From positions 1 to 14,040 of the forward strand of contig JAGLEG010000342.1 in the NCBI GenBank assembly GCA_023145185.1: a stretch of 14,040 bases of DNA. Direction: 5' to 3'. This DNA is from Thermoplasmata archaeon (lineage in GTDB: Archaea; Thermoplasmatota; Penumbrarchaeia; Penumbrarchaeales; Penumbrarchaeaceae). Position 1 is the stretch's first letter. The number at the start of each line of letters is the position of its first letter. Under the pieces are notes generated by a model. It ran no database searches and had not been told where the DNA came from. It was given only the letters and a program-made list of their open reading frames with translations. A program made the position numbers and the translations under genes. Below are positions 1 through 6,823 of the stretch, one piece after another.

Positions 1-32
1 TCAGGGAGCTTTAGCGATTGATTTGGGAAGGG

Positions 33-72
33 TTAAAATATCCCCGGCCCAATCAGGACCGTTCGGGGGTCC
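33..72 (+). promoter_or_regulatory. Possible TATA box and leader hairpin before the first gene
   Basis: An AT-rich TTAAAATA lies at 33-40, which would place a transcription start near 60-65. Just after it GGACC (56-60) can pair with GGTCC (68-72) around a 7-nt loop, so a small hairpin would sit at the 5' end of the leader and before the ribosome binding site. Bases 1-32 show nothing I can assign; a short frame closing with TGA at 19-21 could be the tail of an upstream gene, but seven codons are too few to judge. Confidence 0.3.
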
Positions 73-91
73 GCTCAAAGGAGGCGTAGAT

Positions 92-1048
92 ATGGAAACG
101 GATATGAGCCTTAAAATGAAGCTTGTGGAGATGCACGCCGACGTGGAGACCGGGCAGAGCAGGTGGGTCATGGCGATCATCGTGGTGGCACTCCTGTTCA
201 TAACGACCCTGGTCATATACTCGCTTCCCGTGATGGAGTACGTGACCCAGACCGAGCGAACCGCGGTCATACCGGTAACCGGCCAGACAGGACACGATAT
301 CACAGTGCTGGAGGTGGCCGGGCTTCCGTATACTTTCACCGTTACCTTCTCAGTCGAATTCGACACCGAACGGAGCACCAAGAACGATTGGGCCTACGTA
401 TACATATTCAAGGACGAGAACCCGGGCGACTACTTCGCAAGCGATATGCCCGGAGACGATCAGGAGAGCCTAAACCGTTTCCTCAAGACGCTGGAGGACA
501 GCTCCGTCAGGCACAAGAAGCTCACCTACACGGACACGGATGTGGAGTGGACCCTGGCCTGGAGGGACTGCGACACGACGACCTTTTACATAGTGGTCTA
601 CAATCCCATCCAGTATCCTCCTCCGGGAGGGGACAGCTATCAGAGCACTGATACGGCCGTCTGGGTGAGGGCCAACTACGACCCCCTGATGCCTCTTATC
701 CCGCTTTCGTTCCTGTTCCTGGTCGTGATAACGCCCATTGGCATCCTCCGGATCTACTTCCTGCAGCAGAGAAAGAAGGAGCTCAGGATACAGATGTCCA
801 TCGATACCGAGAACCTCTCCAACGAGGACAAGAGGAAGCTGGGCATACCGGTCGTCCAACCTCCATCGGCCGCGGCTCCGGTCCAGGCGGCCGGGCCAGC
901 CCCGGTCCCCGTGTCGTATTCCGACCAGCCGATGGTGGTCCCGGGCCAGATGCCGGAGCCTGCGGCTCCAGCGCCCTCGCCAGCGGCTCCACCGGCCTCA
1001 AAGGCCCCCTCTCCCGCCTCCGGTTTCATGACCCCGGACGACCTCTGA
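92..1048 (+). CDS. Two-helix membrane protein with Pro/Ala-rich C-terminal tail, function unknown
   Basis: Not recognised. The ATG at 92 is chosen because AAAGGAGG (77-84) lies at ideal distance in front of it; an in-frame TTG at 23 would add 23 residues without such a site. The 318-residue product has a short N-terminal cytoplasmic-looking segment, a hydrophobic helix at about 25-46, a soluble domain of about 150 residues rich in beta-prone Thr/Tyr/Val stretches (47-197), and a second helix at about 199-222 followed by a basic QQRKKE segment. The last 60-65 residues are almost all Pro, Ala, Ser and Val and end in a short acidic tip. The charges suggest both ends inside and the central domain outside the cell. 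Residues 190-270 resemble nothing enzymatic, and no catalytic motif is visible. It probably ends its own transcript, since a TATA-like box precedes the next gene. Confidence 0.85.
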   Translation: METDMSLKMKLVEMHADVETGQSRWVMAIIVVALLFITTLVIYSLPVMEYVTQTERTAVIPVTGQTGHDITVLEVAGLPYTFTVTFSVEFDTERSTKNDWAYVYIFKDENPGDYFASDMPGDDQESLNRFLKTLEDSSVRHKKLTYTDTDVEWTLAWRDCDTTTFYIVVYNPIQYPPPGGDSYQSTDTAVWVRANYDPLMPLIPLSFLFLVVITPIGILRIYFLQQRKKELRIQMSIDTENLSNEDKRKLGIPVVQPPSAAAPVQAAGPAPVPVSYSDQPMVVPGQMPEPAAPAPSPAAPPASKAPSPASGFMTPDDL

Positions 1049-1054
1049 TAAGGA

Positions 1055-1063
1055 ACCTTTTAA
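1055..1063 (+). promoter_or_regulatory. TATA-like box of the RPA operon
   Basis: ACCTTTTAA lies about 25 bp upstream of 1084, in the only gap (1049-1111) between the membrane protein gene and the RPA gene. A start near 1084 would leave a short leader of about 28 nt carrying the AGGTGAT site at 1102-1108. Assigned from position and base composition only. Confidence 0.4.
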
Positions 1064-1111
1064 TCCTTCGTTGCCATTGCCATGTTCTGCTGCCAAGAGG
1101 TAGGTGATAGT

Positions 1112-2407
1112 TTGAATGAAGAACAGATCGCGCCCATTATCAAGGAGATAAAAGGGGCGCTCCCGGAAGTTGAAGAGGATAAGATCAGGAAGGAGATAGA
1201 GAGATATCTCCAGTACGGTATAGAGATGCAGGAAGCGAAGAGGTCGATAATCAGGAAGTTCGGCGGGGTCGAGACGCAGTTCCGCTCCGTTGGCTCCATC
1301 ACTCTCAAGGAGATAAAAGGGGAGGGGTCCAAATTCGACCTAGTCGTCAAGTGTCTGTCGGCCAGCGAGCGGATGCAGAAGACCCAGAACGGGGATAAGA
1401 TGCTCGTTTCAGGTCTGGTTGCGGATGCGTCCATGATACGGAGGTTCGTATCGTGGGACGGCCACTCGCTCGAGGAGGGCAAGGCCTACAAGATCAACCG
1501 GGCCTCCGCCAGGACGTTCAGGGGGGAGGTAGAGGTGAACCTTGGGTCGTTCACCCAGGTCGAGGAGGCGGAGGAGGGGGCACTATCGGACCTGGATACC
1601 GACGCTCTCCCCAGGTTCGGCACGCTGAAGGAGATCAAGCTCCGAGAGGTCAGGCCCGGCATGGGAAACCTGCAGATAGTGGGCAAGATCCTTGGGGTGG
1701 AGGCCAGGAACATCGAGGTGGAAGGAGGCAAGAAGAAGATATTCGACGGCGTCATAGCGGACGAGACCCACAGGCTGAGGTTCACCGCATGGCACGACTT
1801 CGACCTGGATATAGATCAGGTTGTGACCGTCAGGGGAGCATACGTCAAGGAGTGGAGGGGGATACCACAGATCAATTTCGACGACAGGGCCCAGGTGACC
1901 AGGGAGGAGATAGATATCGAGCCTGTAACAACTCCCAAGATGAGGGCAGAGGAGCTGATCGAGGCTGGCGCGTCGGACGTTCTGGTCGAGGGAACCGTGA
2001 TAGAGGTCCGTGACGGCTCGGGGTTGATATTCCGCTGCCCCCTGTGCAACAGGGCATTGATGAACGGCAGCTGTTCCGTCCACGGAGCCCAGGAGGGCAC
2101 CGCCGACCTGAGGGCGAAGATAGTGCTGGACGACGGCACAGGGGCTCTCTTTGCGATCCTCAACACCGAGATAACCGAGGAGCTGCTCGGCCTCACCGTC
2201 AGCGACGCCATACGGAAGTTCCAGTCCCTGGACCAGTCCGACATGGTGGCCCTGAACAAGGTCCTTCTTGGGAAGGAGTTCATGCTGAGGGGGAACGTGA
2301 TAAGGGACGATTTTGGCCCAACAGTACTTCCATCGAGCATCACCCCGGTGGATATGGATTGCGTTGGGAAGGCAAGAGAAATACTCTCTGACCTGGAGGG
2401 ATTCTAG
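1112..2407 (+). CDS. rpa: Replication protein A large subunit (archaeal RPA, multiple OB folds plus zinc finger)
   Basis: Binds single-stranded DNA during replication, repair and recombination. The TTG at 1112 is preferred over an ATG at 1082: AGGTGAT (1102-1108) sits at the right distance and the extra ten residues (MFCCQEVGDS) do not look like the family start. The 431-residue product opens with a helical segment (about 1-52) ending in AKRSIIRKFG, typical of archaeal RPA. Two OB-fold regions follow (about 60-150 and 170-270; note VSWDGH and FTAWHDF, the aromatic strand motif). A third OB region contains a zinc finger C309-x2-C312-x8-C321-x2-H324, and runs to about 420. The family assignment rests on this order of domains and on the partner gene that follows with no gap. 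The name RPA41-like or RPA1-like differs among archaea; I am sure of the family, less so of the subunit number. Confidence 0.9.
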   Translation: MNEEQIAPIIKEIKGALPEVEEDKIRKEIERYLQYGIEMQEAKRSIIRKFGGVETQFRSVGSITLKEIKGEGSKFDLVVKCLSASERMQKTQNGDKMLVSGLVADASMIRRFVSWDGHSLEEGKAYKINRASARTFRGEVEVNLGSFTQVEEAEEGALSDLDTDALPRFGTLKEIKLREVRPGMGNLQIVGKILGVEARNIEVEGGKKKIFDGVIADETHRLRFTAWHDFDLDIDQVVTVRGAYVKEWRGIPQINFDDRAQVTREEIDIEPVTTPKMRAEELIEAGASDVLVEGTVIEVRDGSGLIFRCPLCNRALMNGSCSVHGAQEGTADLRAKIVLDDGTGALFAILNTEITEELLGLTVSDAIRKFQSLDQSDMVALNKVLLGKEFMLRGNVIRDDFGPTVLPSSITPVDMDCVGKAREILSDLEGF

Positions 2408-3298
2408 ATGGCGAGGATAAGGGAAATGGCTCACAGGATGTTCGCAGTGGAGTTCAACAGCTCCAGGCACGAGGACCGGGGGCTCGAGGAGAATGCGCCC
2501 AACTACATCTACACACCCCTGGGAGCCCACGTGAACAGGCTGTATTTCATAGGCAACCTCATGTCAAAGACCAATTCGGGGACGGATGAATCTCCGATGT
2601 ACAAGGCCGAGGTGAGGGGGCCAACGGGGACGTTTTACCTCTTCGCGGGCCAGTACCAGCCTCAGCCCCTGATGGCCCTTGCGAAGCTGGAGGCGCCGGA
2701 GCTGGTCGGGGTTGTGGGAAAGGTGAGGACCTTCGTTCGGGACGATGGGGCGTTCTACGTTTCCGTCAAGCCGGAGATGATCTTTCCGGTCACAATGACC
2801 CAGAGGGACATGTGGATCGTATCCACGGCGGAGACCACCATCAAGAGGCTCAGGGCAATGAAGGACTCCCTGAAGATGGAGGATCCCTCCGTTGAGGAGC
2901 TCTCCAGGCTGGGCCACGAGCCTACCTACGCGAAAGCCGGGGTGGATGGCGTGGGGCTGTACGGCATGGTGGAGATGGAGATGTACCTGGATGCCGTGAA
3001 AGGGGCCCTTTCCAGGGTGATAGAGTCAGATGGAAGGGCGGGACCCGAGGCCATAGAGGACATTCCAGAGGATACTGTCGAGGTGATAACTGCTGCAAAG
3101 GGGCCCGATGACGTCAAGGAGCGTGTCCTGGCGATCATCAACGACCTATCCGGGGACAAGGGAGCCCTTTACCGGGATATCATGTCCAAATGTGAGGAGG
3201 GGAAGATCAACAAGATCGCACTCGAGGAGACCATTCAGGAGCTTCTGGACGAGGGAGCCATATACGAACCCACGATCGGTATTATCAAGCCGATATGA
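2408..3298 (+). CDS. rpap: RPA-associated protein: OB fold plus C-terminal winged helix
   Basis: Partner of archaeal RPA (the COG3390 type, called RpaP in haloarchaea), expected to work with it on single-stranded DNA. The ATG follows the RPA stop codon directly, with GGAGGG (2396-2401) inside the preceding gene. Residues 1-30 carry the REMAHRMFAVEFN helix and 33-130 the OB fold, with family landmarks PTGTFYLFAGQYQPQP (72-87) and GVVGKVRTF (101-109). After a linker with many acidic residues, residues 233-296 look like a winged helix: helix DDVKERVLAIINDL, then the recognition region, and a closing wing EGAIYEPTIG. That ending resembles the C-terminal winged helix of archaeal MCM and of eukaryotic RPA32. 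Length is 296 residues. Family assignment is confident; the winged helix is my reading. Confidence 0.88.
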   Translation: MARIREMAHRMFAVEFNSSRHEDRGLEENAPNYIYTPLGAHVNRLYFIGNLMSKTNSGTDESPMYKAEVRGPTGTFYLFAGQYQPQPLMALAKLEAPELVGVVGKVRTFVRDDGAFYVSVKPEMIFPVTMTQRDMWIVSTAETTIKRLRAMKDSLKMEDPSVEELSRLGHEPTYAKAGVDGVGLYGMVEMEMYLDAVKGALSRVIESDGRAGPEAIEDIPEDTVEVITAAKGPDDVKERVLAIINDLSGDKGALYRDIMSKCEEGKINKIALEETIQELLDEGAIYEPTIGIIKPI

Positions 3299-3918
3299 GG
3301 TGGCACCACTTGAGCAAGGATTGGATCAGGCAGAGGAAGAAGGACCCGTACTACCGGAAGGCCAAGGCCGAGGGGTACAGGTCAAGGGCCGCATACAAGC
3401 TCAGAGAGATCAACGAGAGGACCAGATTGATCAGGAAGGGCTACAGTGTGCTGGACCTCGGCGCGGCTCCAGGGGGATGGAGCCAGATCGCCCGGGATAT
3501 CGTGGGGGAAGAGGGTGAGGTCGTTGCAGTTGACCTGGTGGGCATGTCCATGGATGGGGTCAAGTTCATACAGGGGGATATCGAGGACCCGGAGCTGGCG
3601 GAGATGATCACCCAGGTCGTTCCCAGGTTCAATGCGGTGATCTCGGACGCATCGGTCAACCTCTCGGGCAACAGGAACTTCGACAGGGGCAGGAACTTCG
3701 CCCTGGGCTGGGCCGTCCTCAAGCTCGCCAGGGAGCTTCTTGTTCCGGGAGGTTCCTGTGTATTGAAGCTGTTCAGCGGGACCGAGGTGGATGAACTGAA
3801 GGAGGAGTTCAAAGTGGATTTCAGGGAGTTTTCCATCCTCAAGCCAAAGTCGTCGATCAAGAGCTCATCGGAGATATTTCTCCTTTTCAGGGGGTATAGG
3901 CCACGGTCGGGAGATTGA
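3295..3918 (+). CDS. rlmE: 23S rRNA (uridine 2'-O)-methyltransferase, RlmE/FtsJ family
   Basis: Transfers a methyl group from S-adenosylmethionine to the 2'-OH of a ribose, in bacteria U2552 of 23S rRNA in the A-loop. The 207-residue product has the whole fold: a basic N-terminus with RSRAAYKLREI, the SAM-binding loop VLDLGAAPGGWSQIA (52-66), the acidic AVDLVGM strand end (78-84), VISDAS (115-120) and VLKLF (156-160). The catalytic tetrad K35, D118, K158 and E193 is complete and its spacing matches E. coli RlmE (K38, D124, K164, E199). No extra TRAM domain is present. The start overlaps the stop of the RPA-associated gene as ATGA, pointing to coupled translation. Why an rRNA enzyme follows RPA genes is not evident; co-regulation with growth is one possibility. 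Confidence 0.95.
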   Translation: MRWHHLSKDWIRQRKKDPYYRKAKAEGYRSRAAYKLREINERTRLIRKGYSVLDLGAAPGGWSQIARDIVGEEGEVVAVDLVGMSMDGVKFIQGDIEDPELAEMITQVVPRFNAVISDASVNLSGNRNFDRGRNFALGWAVLKLARELLVPGGSCVLKLFSGTEVDELKEEFKVDFREFSILKPKSSIKSSSEIFLLFRGYRPRSGD

Positions 3919-4454
3919 CGATAGGCCTGTACAATTCACTGGACCCCGTCAGGTTCTCCGAGGCCCACAGGAGGGCCCTGGCGAGGGCAGGTCCTGTGGC
4001 AGAGGCATTTGACTGCAATCTGGCCGTGTTCGGCTTCCCGTTCTCGAAGGAGATGAGGACCCCCGAGGAGATAGCAACCTGGCTTTTAACGACGACGTCC
4101 ATCGGCCAGGGGGGCGATTGGATCCTGAAGCTGGCCCGGAGGAACCGCTTTATCACCTTTGATCATCCCAGGAAGGGGTTCCCGCCACAGCTGGGTGAGC
4201 TGCTAATCGGAACCCGGAGGCCCGATGACAGGAAGAGCATCACCCCCAGGGAGGTGGCACGATCGCTCAAGGATGGCAGGTCGTATCTGCTTCTGCTCGG
4301 ACTTGGCCCCAGGGGCCTCCCCGACAAGATCATCGGGATGGGCTCCCTCCACATGGACCTCACCGGTCGGGGGGTATCATTTGAGACCTGCACGGCCATC
4401 GGAGCCGCTCCAGCCGTGATCATGACGCATCTTCACTCGATGTCAGCCCAGTAG
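3915..4454 (+). CDS. DUF531 family protein, possible SPOUT-type RNA methyltransferase
   Basis: An archaea-specific family of unknown function, recognised by its start (TIGLYNSLDPVRFSEAHRRA), the FGFPF segment, GEGG-like GQGGDW, the FPPQLGELL stretch and the GLGPRGLPDK loop followed by GVSFETCTAIGAAPAVI. The TTG at 3915 overlaps the rlmE stop as TTGA and is needed to keep the conserved N-terminus; GGGAG just before it is closer than ideal. The 179-residue chain has no membrane segment. Its C-terminal order, a Gly-rich G-x-GPRGLP loop and then a GVSFETCTA segment leading into a helix, parallels the G-x-E-G-x-GL and SLN-x-S-x-A motifs of the SPOUT knot. I infer a SAM-dependent RNA methyltransferase, which fits its place behind rlmE. 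The gene overlaps the convergent zinc-ribbon gene by 22 bp. Confidence 0.85.
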   Translation: MTIGLYNSLDPVRFSEAHRRALARAGPVAEAFDCNLAVFGFPFSKEMRTPEEIATWLLTTTSIGQGGDWILKLARRNRFITFDHPRKGFPPQLGELLIGTRRPDDRKSITPREVARSLKDGRSYLLLLGLGPRGLPDKIIGMGSLHMDLTGRGVSFETCTAIGAAPAVIMTHLHSMSAQ

Positions 4455-4768
4455 AGGTTGGCCTTATCCGGGTCCTCGGGATCGTATCCCTGTTTTCCCT
4501 CTCCCTTGTAGGGTGGGTTCTCCCTGAAGAGGCCCCTGTACGTCTTGAACAGGGAGGGCTCTTTCTCCTCCTCCACCTCTTCGACCTTATCCAGGGAATA
4601 GGATGCACTGTCGGCGAAGGAGAAGCCATCGTCCATCTCCTCCTCTTTGCTGTAACCGGAGAACCTGGACCTGCAGCTGGTGCAGAAATAGGCTATCTTC
4701 CCCTCCTCCCCGTAGAACGGGAGGAGGTCTCCTTCTCCACACAGTCTGCACTGGGCATATTCTGTCAT
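4433..4768 (-). CDS. Small zinc-ribbon protein with acidic middle, function unknown
   Basis: A 111-residue protein with one N-terminal zinc ribbon: C7-x2-C10 and C29-x2-C32 around a short acidic hairpin region. The ATG at 4768 is preferred over a GTG at 4774, since AGGGTGA lies six bases before the ATG but touches the GTG. After the ribbon the chain is polar and low in complexity (an EEEMDD stretch and VEEVEEEKE at about 60-70), then has a Tyr-rich, basic C-terminal third (RGLFRENPPYKGEGKQGYD). I know no family with this layout. It is the last gene of the minus-strand cluster, 43 bp after the ThiI-like gene, and its 3' end overlaps that of the DUF531 gene. A role with nucleic acids or as an adaptor is possible but unsupported. 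Confidence 0.75.
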   Translation of the reverse strand: MTEYAQCRLCGEGDLLPFYGEEGKIAYFCTSCRSRFSGYSKEEEMDDGFSFADSASYSLDKVEEVEEEKEPSLFKTYRGLFRENPPYKGEGKQGYDPEDPDKANLYWADIE

Positions 4769-4811
4769 TCTCACTCACCCTGAAGGGTAAGCCGATCAGG
4801 AGTAGATTAAG

Positions 4812-5447
4812 TTAACCCTGCAGGTCCACCTCGATGACATTGCCGGAAACGTGTTCCATAAGCTCGTCCAGCATCGCCTCGCCGGCGCATTTTTCCAGCA
4901 TATCGGGATCTGCGCGGACTATCGGATATTTCGGGGCGGCGGTACATCCAACGGTCGTCTTGCTGGAGATCTGATACGTTCCGATCTCCCGTCCGATCCT
5001 CTCGATCTCCACCTTGTCCAGCCCGATAAGCGGGCGCATGATCGGGTGTTTGATACCCTTGCTTACCGCACCGAGGTTGGGCAGGGTCTGTGAGGCGACC
5101 TGGCCCATGGAGTCGCCCAGCACTATCATCTCCGCGTCCCATCTGGTGCACAGGATGTCGGCAAGGTTTATCATCGCCCTCTTGCACAGAAGGCAGGTGT
5201 ACTTCCTGTTGGTCTTCTCCTGGAACGCCTCCAGGAAGACGTTGTGCGGGGCGGAGAAGAGCTTCATCCTGTCGCCGTGTATGGACCTGAGCTGGCGGGC
5301 GGTCCTCTTGACCTTCTCGAACTCGGCCTCCTCGGACATGGGCCTTGCGTCCATGTTGAGGAGGTACCCCTCATGTCCCTTTTTCATCATCAGATGCATC
5401 GCCACCGGCGAATCTATTCCCCCTGACAGGAGTCCAATAAACCTCAT
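4812..5447 (-). CDS. thiI: ThiI-type tRNA 4-thiouridine synthetase, stand-alone PP-loop domain
   Basis: Adenylates uridine 8 of tRNA and exchanges it for sulfur; in some organisms the family also serves thiamine synthesis. The 211 residues comprise only the ATP-pyrophosphatase domain: PP-loop SGGIDSP (8-14), the TCLLCKRAM segment (84-92), GDSMGQVASQTLPNL (111-125) and the HPIMRPL strand (134-140), all typical of ThiI. The N-terminal ferredoxin-like and THUMP tRNA-binding domains and the C-terminal rhodanese domain are absent. Three cysteines remain where the family has them: C85 and C88 (CxxC) and C168, the counterpart of the catalytic Cys of E. coli ThiI. The same three positions bind an iron-sulfur cluster in methanogen ThiI, so this enzyme probably uses a cluster with sulfide instead of a rhodanese persulfide. 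It overlaps the upstream YkgJ-like gene as ATGA. Confidence 0.88.
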   Translation of the reverse strand: MRFIGLLSGGIDSPVAMHLMMKKGHEGYLLNMDARPMSEEAEFEKVKRTARQLRSIHGDRMKLFSAPHNVFLEAFQEKTNRKYTCLLCKRAMINLADILCTRWDAEMIVLGDSMGQVASQTLPNLGAVSKGIKHPIMRPLIGLDKVEIERIGREIGTYQISSKTTVGCTAAPKYPIVRADPDMLEKCAGEAMLDELMEHVSGNVIEVDLQG

Positions 5448-5809
5448 CTTCGCGCCTCCAGCTCCCCGATAATTGTGTGCAGTGCGATCATGTCCTCGGG
5501 ATCGACCATGAACTCTTCAGCGTGAGGGCAGAGCTCATCGAGGAACCCCTCATACGTTTCAAGCTCCATCATCAGGGGATAGGACCTGCATCCCACTGGG
5601 CGATCTGCGTAAACGGAGCAGAGGTTGTTCCGATCGAGGAAGAAGCACCTTCCATCCCTGTTCATCAGCGTTCTGATGCCATCAATCTCCTGATAGAAGC
5701 CCGAAAAACCCATATTTTCCAGACGATCAATGTCCGCCCCGGTAAGCTCCATCTCGGTCTCAAGGCAGCAGAGGTGGCAGCTGTGTTTTCTGCAGATCGA
5801 ACCGTCCAT
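5444..5809 (-). CDS. YkgJ-like cysteine-cluster protein (UPF0153 / CxCxCC family)
   Basis: A 121-residue protein with eight cysteines, C6-x4-C11-x2-C14-C15 at the N-terminus and then C55, C64, C74 and C94. The core pattern RCFFLDRNNLCSVYADRP, followed by GCRSYP, is the signature of the YkgJ/CxxCxxCC family, which is thought to bind zinc or an iron-sulfur cluster; its reaction is unknown. The ATG at 5809 is chosen over the GTG at 5818 because AGGTGA lies five bases before it, straddling the stop of the dUTPase gene. Placement directly between a dUTPase and a ThiI-type thiolase with a probable cluster makes metal or cluster handling for the thiolase a reasonable guess, no more. Confidence 0.87.
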   Translation of the reverse strand: MDGSICRKHSCHLCCLETEMELTGADIDRLENMGFSGFYQEIDGIRTLMNRDGRCFFLDRNNLCSVYADRPVGCRSYPLMMELETYEGFLDELCPHAEEFMVDPEDMIALHTIIGELEARR

Positions 5810-5818
5810 TATCCTCAC

Positions 5819-6310
5819 CTATGCGGATCTGCCCCCATCAAGGGTGACGCCCCTCTGGCCCTGATATGTGCCCGATCGCTCCTCGTAGAGGTGCTTGGGG
5901 GCCGTTGATAGCTTGACGTACGATATCTGGCATATCCTCTCCCCTATGGGCAGTGCGACCCTGTTTGGGCCCACGTTCGTTATGGAGAAGGTGAGCGTCC
6001 CCTTGAACCCGGCATCCACCAATCCGAATCCGGCGAGGAGCCCCTTTCTCACGAAGCTGGACCTCAGCCACAGGGTGCCTGCCGCGTCGGGGGGCATCTC
6101 GAGGTACTCCTCCGTGGATACGAGGCACCAGGCACCGGGATCGAGGTAAGCTGTGCCCATGGTGACCTTCGCCTCGGGGGACTTGAAGTACACCTCCAGG
6201 ACGGTGAGATCGTAGCCGTTCGGGGTGAGGTTCCCCTCCCTGAACGGATCGATCCCCATCGTTGCTTTTTCAAGCCGGTCCAGCAGGTCCCGGTCCGAGA
6301 GGATTGACAT
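5819..6310 (-). CDS. dut: dUTPase of the archaeal DCD-like family (often labelled dCTP deaminase)
   Basis: Hydrolyses dUTP to dUMP, keeping uracil out of DNA and feeding dTMP synthesis. The 163 residues show the trimeric dUTPase/dCTP-deaminase fold: the TPNGYDLTV strand (29-37), LRSSFVRKG (82-90), VDAGFKGTLT (98-107) and IGERICQISY (122-131), closing with the SGTYQGQRG motif (146-154). D99 fits the catalytic Asp shared by the superfamily. The Glu that dCTP deaminases place ten residues later is Ser here (S109). Archaeal dUTPases of this type, as in Pyrococcus, also lack it, so I call dUTPase and not deaminase. The ATG at 6310 has no SD before it, and a TATA-like box at 6332-6341 fits a leaderless transcript. 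First gene of the cluster that continues with the YkgJ-like and ThiI-like genes. Confidence 0.88.
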   Translation of the reverse strand: MSILSDRDLLDRLEKATMGIDPFREGNLTPNGYDLTVLEVYFKSPEAKVTMGTAYLDPGAWCLVSTEEYLEMPPDAAGTLWLRSSFVRKGLLAGFGLVDAGFKGTLTFSITNVGPNRVALPIGERICQISYVKLSTAPKHLYEERSGTYQGQRGVTLDGGRSA

Positions 6311-6331
6311 AAGTCGTGTCTATGTGGACAA

Positions 6332-6341
6332 CCTTATAATT
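6332..6341 (-). promoter_or_regulatory. TATA-like box for the dUTPase operon
   Basis: On the minus strand AATTATAAGG lies about 22-31 bp upstream of the dUTPase ATG at 6310, the spacing expected for a leaderless archaeal mRNA. The gap 6311-6364 has no ribosome binding site before that ATG, which agrees with this reading. The A-rich bases just upstream (to 6346) could serve as the TFB recognition element. Confidence 0.55.
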
Positions 6342-6364
6342 ATTTTGGTAACGGCGGAGGATCG

Positions 6365-6769
6365 CTACAATCTATGGAAGATCCTGGAGAACAGGGTCTC
6401 CTTTTTATTCTCCTGGAACGCCGCCTTGAGGGCGGATAGCTCCCCGCCGTCAAGCCAGACCCCACCGCAATCGTCGCACTCGTCGACCTCTATGTTGAAT
6501 ACGAACTTCATGGAGAGGTGGCCCCCGCAGCGGGGGCACGGGAACCGCTCCCACTTCTCCATTCCGCCGTGGGTGACCATGTACTTGTGATACTGTGGGT
6601 CCTTGATGATCTTCTTCACCTCTCCCTTGTCGAACCAGTAGCTTTGGCATTCTCCGCAGTGGTCCACGAGCAGTTCGGGCCCCTCCTGCTTGATGCGCTT
6701 CTGACCCATTATCACCATGCATTTCGGGCACACAATCGTTTTCTCTAGCTCTTCCCTGGTCAACTTCAT
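6365..6769 (-). CDS. Small protein with two TFIIB-type zinc ribbons
   Basis: A 134-residue soluble protein made of two copies of the short zf-TFIIB ribbon. The first has C14-x2-C17 and C38-x2-C41 followed by WFDKGE (45-50); the second has C78-x2-C81 and C98-x2-C101 followed by WLDGGEL (105-111). The C-x2-C-x3-W-h-D-x-GE ending is the family hallmark. Between them lies a His/Tyr-rich stretch, and the last 25 residues are a basic helix. The ATG at 6769 is chosen over the GTG at 6778 because AGGTGG lies five bases before the ATG. Members of this family often accompany other domains; what this pair binds is unknown. It probably has its own promoter and is not cotranscribed with the dUTPase, which has a separate TATA-like box. 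Confidence 0.82.
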   Translation of the reverse strand: MKLTREELEKTIVCPKCMVIMGQKRIKQEGPELLVDHCGECQSYWFDKGEVKKIIKDPQYHKYMVTHGGMEKWERFPCPRCGGHLSMKFVFNIEVDECDDCGGVWLDGGELSALKAAFQENKKETLFSRIFHRL

Positions 6770-6823
6770 TGTCCCCACCTTCCATTGAGATGTGATTTAA
6801 TACGGGATACATCAAGCATCCAT

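Noticed and set aside
1583..2530. 315-codon minus-strand frame opposite the RPA genes
   Set aside because: A shadow of GC-rich coding sequence on the other strand; RPA motifs and start signals are on the plus strand.
5014..5472. 152-codon plus-strand frame opposite the ThiI-like gene
   Set aside because: The minus strand encodes clear PP-loop and ThiI motifs, and the plus-strand frame matches nothing.
5819..6310. dCTP deaminase (dcd)
   Set aside because: The deaminase Glu is Ser at position 109, and the rest fits the archaeal dUTPase type.
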